Of a stretch of 7,255 nt of DNA, positions 4,548-7,255 are shown one piece after another. The translations under genes were made by a program, and so were the position numbers. Every line of letters starts with the position of its first letter. The first letter of the stretch is position 1. This DNA is from Candidatus Peregrinibacteria bacterium (GTDB taxonomy: Bacteria; Patescibacteriota; Gracilibacteria; UBA1369; UBA12463). Below the pieces are notes generated by a model that was given only the letters and a program-made list of their open reading frames with translations, was not told where the DNA came from and ran no database searches. The stretch is taken from NCBI GenBank assembly GCA_016215735.1, contig JACRIA010000029.1, positions 1 to 7,255 on the forward strand, given 5' to 3'.

Positions 4548-5507
4548 ATGCCTAAAACAACTTCAATCGAGCGCGATCCTCTGCATTTTTTCCGCAAGCT
4601 GAATTATTCAGCAGGGGAAATGGCTCGCATTAGACAAATTGTTCGGCCAAGCGGAAGAACGATTTATCTGCCATACGATCAATTTATTGAACATGACTGC
4701 AGGCATTTGGACGCGGAATCAGATGCCGGCAATGTTGATTACATTATGAAACTCGCGATTGATGCGGGATTTAACGGAGTCGCTTTTCATTACGGAATTT
4801 CAAAAAGATTTTGGGCAAAATATGATGGCCAAGTTCCGCTGATTTTGAAAGTTAACGGCAAAACTTCATTTCCATCGCAGGCAAATCCGATTAGTTCATT
4901 AACTTGTTTTGTTGAAGACGCGGTTCGGTTGGGCGCTTCTGCTGTTGGATACACAATGTATTATGGTACGCCGCGACAAGATGAAGATTTACCGCAATTA
5001 GCGAATGTTAGAAAAAAATGCGATGAATATGGTTTGCCATTGATAGTTTGGGCTTATCCAAGAGGCGAGGCTGTTGATAAAAAAGGCGGAAAAGATGTAG
5101 GTTATGCTCTAGAATCAGCCGCAAGATTAGCTACAGAAATGGGCGCAAGCATTATCAAATCAAATCTTCCAAAACCAGCAAAACCAGATTATTTTGAAAA
5201 TCCCGGCGTTCCTGATTATTACAAAAAAGTTGAAAAAGAATTGCTTGCGATACGTTCTTCACTTGAACAAAAAACAGAACGCGCGCGCCGCATCATTAAA
5301 GCCGCGAGCGGTGTTCCTGTTTTATTTAGCGGCGGCGAAGAAATTGATGAAAATTTGTTAAAAGAAAACGCAACAGCGTGTCTTAGCGGCGGATGTTTTG
5401 GATTTATTTTTGGAAGAAATATTTGGAAAAGACCGTATAAGACAGCGATGGCGCTCACCGAGAAATTGGCTTCTATTTTGGATAAAACTCCTTTACCAAA
5501 ACTGTAA
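4548..5507 (+). CDS. fbaB: Class I fructose-bisphosphate aldolase, archaeal/DhnA type
   Basis: This aldolase reversibly joins dihydroxyacetone phosphate and glyceraldehyde-3-phosphate to fructose-1,6-bisphosphate through a Schiff-base lysine, without metal. The 319-residue product is a single TIM barrel of the DhnA/FbaB family. Visible motifs: LPYDQFIEHD (41-50), AIDAGFNGVAFHYG (70-83), VPLILKVNGKTSFPS (96-110), GASAVGYTMYYG (129-140), LPLIVWAYPRG (163-173), GASIIKSNLP (199-208) with Lys204 as the probable Schiff-base lysine (as in E. coli FbaB IVK), and the phosphate-binding strands VLFSGGEE and GGCFGFIFGRNIWKRP. The 59-bp spacing from gap and a 1-nt gap to fbp suggest one transcript. No Shine-Dalgarno sequence is seen; the upstream sequence is A-rich. 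The symbol is by family; an archaeal-style name fba is equally fair. Confidence 0.93.
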   Translation: MPKTTSIERDPLHFFRKLNYSAGEMARIRQIVRPSGRTIYLPYDQFIEHDCRHLDAESDAGNVDYIMKLAIDAGFNGVAFHYGISKRFWAKYDGQVPLILKVNGKTSFPSQANPISSLTCFVEDAVRLGASAVGYTMYYGTPRQDEDLPQLANVRKKCDEYGLPLIVWAYPRGEAVDKKGGKDVGYALESAARLATEMGASIIKSNLPKPAKPDYFENPGVPDYYKKVEKELLAIRSSLEQKTERARRIIKAASGVPVLFSGGEEIDENLLKENATACLSGGCFGFIFGRNIWKRPYKTAMALTEKLASILDKTPLPKL

Positions 5508-5508
5508 T

Positions 5509-5763
5509 ATGGAAATCATTGAACATTTAAAAAGCAAGGCTGTACAGCCTGACCTGCTTGTTGTAATTTCCGCGATTTGCGGAGCATGCGAAGAGATTTC
5601 GCGCATGATTCAATCGAAAAATGTAGGCGGGAAAGCTGGTACGCAGAATGTTTTTGGAGAAGAACAGCTTGCGCTTGATGTTGCATCGGATAAGGTAATT
5701 TCCACGGCGCTTAAAAAAACTTCCGAAGTTTTCGTTTATGCATCTGAAGAGCTTGAAAAATAA
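5509..5763 (+). CDS. fbp: Fructose-1,6-bisphosphatase class I, N-terminal part (ends at in-frame UAA)
   Basis: FBPase hydrolyses fructose-1,6-bisphosphate to fructose-6-phosphate, the committed gluconeogenic step. This 84-residue part carries the normal N-terminal region (VVISAICGACEEISRMI, 18-34), the metal-binding stretch NVFGEEQLALDVASDK (47-62) and the metal-binding pair ASEE (78-81). Class I enzymes then continue for 10-15 residues to DPLDGSS; here a UAA stop interrupts after ASEELEK, and the rest follows in the same frame. The start ATG lies one nucleotide after the fba stop, pointing to translational coupling. Alone this fragment cannot be an active enzyme, because the other metal and substrate residues lie downstream. 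It is a nonsense mutation, a sequencing error, a read-through site or a split subunit. Confidence 0.85.
   Translation: MEIIEHLKSKAVQPDLLVVISAICGACEEISRMIQSKNVGGKAGTQNVFGEEQLALDVASDKVISTALKKTSEVFVYASEELEK
5761..5763 (+). other. In-frame UAA splitting fbp, followed directly by AUG
   Basis: The context is GAA AAA TAA ATG CCT. The codons on both sides belong to one conserved protein in one frame, so only this codon breaks it. One base change (GAA or AAA to TAA) would explain it. A purine-rich GAAGAG (5746-5751) lies 12 nt before the AUG, so termination-reinitiation is possible. UAA ends several other genes here, so genome-wide reassignment is not supported. Confidence 0.9.
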
Positions 5764-6411
5764 ATGCCTGCGAATTCGGCCGGCGTTTTTGGCGTGGCGT
5801 ATGATCCGCTTGATGGTTCAAGTTTGGTTGACGTGAATTTTGCAGTTGGAAGTATTTTTGGGATTTATAAGGCAAAAACTTTTATTGGCAAAAAAGGCAG
5901 CGAACAATTATGTGCGATGATTGCTGTTTATGGCCCGCGAACAACAATTGTTTGTGGTGCGAATGGCGCTGTCCACGAATATACGCTTTCTGACGCTAAA
6001 TTTATTTTATCAAAAGAAAATTTAAAAATTGAAAAAGAGGGGAAAATTTTCGCGCCGGGAAATTTGCGTGCGTGTTTGTACCATCCAGGCTACAAAAATT
6101 TGCTGAATTATTGGCTCGATAAACAATATACGCTTCGATATTCAGGCGGAATGGTGCCGGATATAAATCATATTTTGCTCAAAGGGAAAGGACTTTTTAC
6201 ATACCCGGGCTATAAAGATATGCCTGAAGGAAAATTGCGCTTACTTTATGAATGTGCGCCAATGTCATTTTTGGTGGAAGCCGCAGGCGGTAGATCTACG
6301 GACGGGAAAATGCGTTTACTCGATAAAGAAATTAAGGAATTTTCACAGCGCACGCCAATATTGATTGGGTCAGAAGAAGAGGTTAAGAAAGCAGAAGAAA
6401 TGCTCGCGTGA
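5764..6411 (+). CDS. fbp: Fructose-1,6-bisphosphatase class I, C-terminal part
   Basis: These 215 residues complete the class I FBPase fold. They contain the signature VAYDPLDGSSLVDVNFAVGSI (11-31, including the metal-binding aspartates 14 and 17), CAMIAVYGPRTTIV (50-63), the substrate-binding RYSGGMVPDIN (125-135), and KLRLLYECAPMSFLVEAAGG (157-176) with the metal ligand Glu163. The two parts plus one residue total 300, somewhat shorter than E. coli Fbp at 332. All visible catalytic positions are intact across both parts, with no second lesion, which argues against an old pseudogene. Whether AUG 5764 is a true start or just a Met codon of a read-through product is not clear. It ends with UGA 61 nt before the sigma gene. 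Confidence 0.88.
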   Translation: MPANSAGVFGVAYDPLDGSSLVDVNFAVGSIFGIYKAKTFIGKKGSEQLCAMIAVYGPRTTIVCGANGAVHEYTLSDAKFILSKENLKIEKEGKIFAPGNLRACLYHPGYKNLLNYWLDKQYTLRYSGGMVPDINHILLKGKGLFTYPGYKDMPEGKLRLLYECAPMSFLVEAAGGRSTDGKMRLLDKEIKEFSQRTPILIGSEEEVKKAEEMLA

Positions 6412-6422
6412 GCCATTTTTCA

Positions 6423-6451
6423 TTGCGTTTTTGGCTGATTTTTGCTAAATT
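6423..6451 (+). promoter_or_regulatory. Predicted promoter of the sigma factor gene
   Basis: TTGCGT (6423-6428) and TAAATT (6446-6451) are separated by 17 nt, with an extended -10 TG at 6443-6444. It lies in the 61-bp gap after fbp, giving a leader of about 15 nt and separate control of the sigma gene. Confidence 0.45.
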
Positions 6452-6472
6452 CTTTTTACCTAAGCCGAAATT

Positions 6473-7081
6473 ATGGCTAAATCTGAAGATAAACAGAAAG
6501 AAATCGAAAAGCTCGCTTTGCAAGCGCAAAAAGGCGATTCTGCGGCGTTTGGTAAGCTGTACGATATTTTTGCTGAAAGTATTTATAGATATGTTTTTTT
6601 CCGTGTTTCGAATGAGCAGGATGCCGCGGATTTAACTGAGACCGTATTCTTGAAAGCATGGGAAAATCTGCATCAGTATCGCGCCGTCCGCCTGAGGCGA
6701 ACACAGGCGCATACTAACTCAAGCCCGACAAATTCTTTTAGCGCGTGGATTTTCAGAATCGCGCATAATCTTGTGATAGACCATTACAGACTCGGAAAAC
6801 AGATTGAGGAATTAACAGAGGATTACATGGATGAACGCGTTGGCCATCATCCGATTGAAAAGGCAGAACAGGCATTATCTAGCGATAATTTGAAGCGCGC
6901 TTTAACAGGCCTAAAAGAAAATTACAGGCAAATTATTGTTTTGAAATACATAAATGATTTATCGAATGAGGAAATTGCCGATGTATTAAAGAAAAATGAA
7001 GGATCAGTTCGAATTTTGCAATTTAGAGCGTTAAAGGCGCTCAAAAAAATCCTTGAAGAGATGGGCGTGACAGGATTTTGA
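6473..7081 (+). CDS. ECF-type RNA polymerase sigma factor (sigma70 regions 2 and 4)
   Basis: This 202-residue protein has the two-domain plan of extracytoplasmic-function sigma factors, which direct core polymerase to a specific promoter set. Region 2 spans about 13-108: AQKGDSAAFGKLYDIF, YRYVFFRVSNEQDAADLTE, VFLKAWENL, then SAWIFRIAHNLVIDHYR (90-106), the -10-recognising part. Region 4 spans about 133-192, with the helix-turn-helix DLSNEEIADVLKKNEGSVRILQFRALKAL. Regions 1 and 3 are absent. Odd: residues 70-88 (RAVRLRRTQAH then TNSSPTNSF) lengthen the link between WENLHQYR and the SAWIF motif; residues 70-80 are encoded by a GC-rich hairpin repeat (6681-6710). The start at 6473 has no Shine-Dalgarno sequence. 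ECF genes are often followed by an anti-sigma partner, and a gene does start 75 bp downstream. Confidence 0.9.
   Translation: MAKSEDKQKEIEKLALQAQKGDSAAFGKLYDIFAESIYRYVFFRVSNEQDAADLTETVFLKAWENLHQYRAVRLRRTQAHTNSSPTNSFSAWIFRIAHNLVIDHYRLGKQIEELTEDYMDERVGHHPIEKAEQALSSDNLKRALTGLKENYRQIIVLKYINDLSNEEIADVLKKNEGSVRILQFRALKALKKILEEMGVTGF
6681..6710 (-). repeat. Bulged GC-rich hairpin repeat inside the sigma gene
   Basis: On the minus strand this reads outer stem GCGCC/GGCGC (6710-6706 with 6685-6681), bulge TGT (6705-6703), inner stem GTTCGCCT/AGGCGGAC (6702-6695 with 6693-6686, one T-G wobble) and a one-base centre. It matches the copy at 828-857 in plan and in TGTGTTYGCC, with compensatory outer-stem changes, and shares 16 identical bases with 780-795. 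It is in frame and adds codons 70-80 of the sigma factor. Confidence 0.7.
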
Positions 7082-7090
7082 CTAGGGGAC

Positions 7091-7107
7091 GGTCGCTTCA
7101 GGCGACC
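7091..7107. repeat. Hairpin GGTCGC-TTCAG-GCGACC
   Basis: This perfect 6-bp stem starts 9 nt after the sigma stop codon. It shares the GTCGC-TTC..GCGAC core with the hairpin at 801-815. A second stem, GGCGT/ACGCC (7112-7116 with 7125-7129), follows at once. Neither is followed by a T-run, so they may stabilise the mRNA end or be dispersed repeats rather than a terminator. Confidence 0.5.
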
Positions 7108-7155
7108 TCATGGCGTGGTAACAGACGCCCAAAAATAACGTTATAACAAATAGAT

Positions 7156-7255
7156 ATGTTTTGGAAATTATTCGGTCGTCATGATCAGAAAGATATAGAG
7201 GGAATTGAATCGGCTTTGCACAAAATGCGCAAGCCGTTGTTTGATGCCCGCAAAA
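7156..7255 (+). CDS. Start of an unidentified gene (partial, runs off the window)
   Basis: An open frame begins at ATG 7156 and continues through the window end (33 codons: MFWKLFGRHDQKDIEGIESA and onward, ending KPLFDARK). The visible part is basic and hydrophilic with a helix-forming stretch and no membrane segment yet. Its position 75 bp after an ECF sigma gene makes an anti-sigma factor or another sigma-associated protein plausible, but this is inferred from position only. There is no Shine-Dalgarno sequence; the upstream sequence is AT-rich and includes the palindrome GTTATAAC (7140-7147). Confidence 0.6.
   Translation, partial: MFWKLFGRHDQKDIEGIESALHKMRKPLFDARK

Noticed and set aside
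7091..7130. Intrinsic terminator after the sigma gene
   Set aside because: Two stems are present but neither is followed by a T-run on the plus strand; an A-run follows the second.
6409..7138. UGA read as glycine (code 25), which would extend the sigma factor by 19 residues and fbp past its stop
   Set aside because: No conserved gene in the window contains an internal UGA, the sigma extension would be encoded by hairpin repeats, and the fbp extension would run to the sigma start. The standard code is simpler.

Overview
The window looks like chromosomal DNA from a small-genome, AT-rich bacterium, most likely of the Candidate Phyla Radiation (Patescibacteria). This assignment is an inference. 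It rests on compact genes, starts that mostly lack a Shine-Dalgarno sequence (only rsmH has a clear one), an rsmH-ftsL pair, an archaeal-type class I aldolase next to GAPDH, and a short ECF-like sigma factor followed by another small gene. UAA, UAG and UGA all end genes here, so the standard bacterial code appears to apply.

Layout. (1) 1-397: a near-perfect sigma70-type promoter drives a 103-residue protein of unknown function. (2) 375-1881, minus strand: rsmH (16S rRNA methyltransferase) followed by a small FtsL-like divisome protein. The 166-bp gap between them is packed with GC-rich hairpins. (3) 1882-2323: a 442-bp divergent intergenic region. It holds a predicted rsmH promoter, an inverted repeat, and a plus-strand promoter followed by three tandem composite units, each a small hairpin, a T-run and a 30-nt palindrome. 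(4) 2324-2806: a PF06695-type membrane protein. (5) 2803-3447, minus strand: tsaC/sua5, for the tRNA t6A modification. (6) 3475-6411, plus strand: a central-carbon cluster of GAPDH, class I fructose-bisphosphate aldolase and class I fructose-1,6-bisphosphatase. The last is cut by a single in-frame UAA followed directly by AUG. (7) 6473-7255: an ECF-type sigma factor and the start of an unidentified gene.

How the genes relate. gap, fba and fbp together cover the lower-to-upper gluconeogenic steps from 1,3-bisphosphoglycerate to fructose-6-phosphate, provided that split Fbp is active. RsmH and TsaC serve translation, and the FtsL-like protein serves division.

The most unusual signals are three. 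One is the three-unit structured array at 2118-2307, whose stems change in compensatory ways between units. The second is a GC-rich bulged hairpin repeat at 828-857 and, inverted, inside the sigma factor gene at 6681-6710, where it adds codons between sigma region 2 motifs. The third is the split fbp reading frame.
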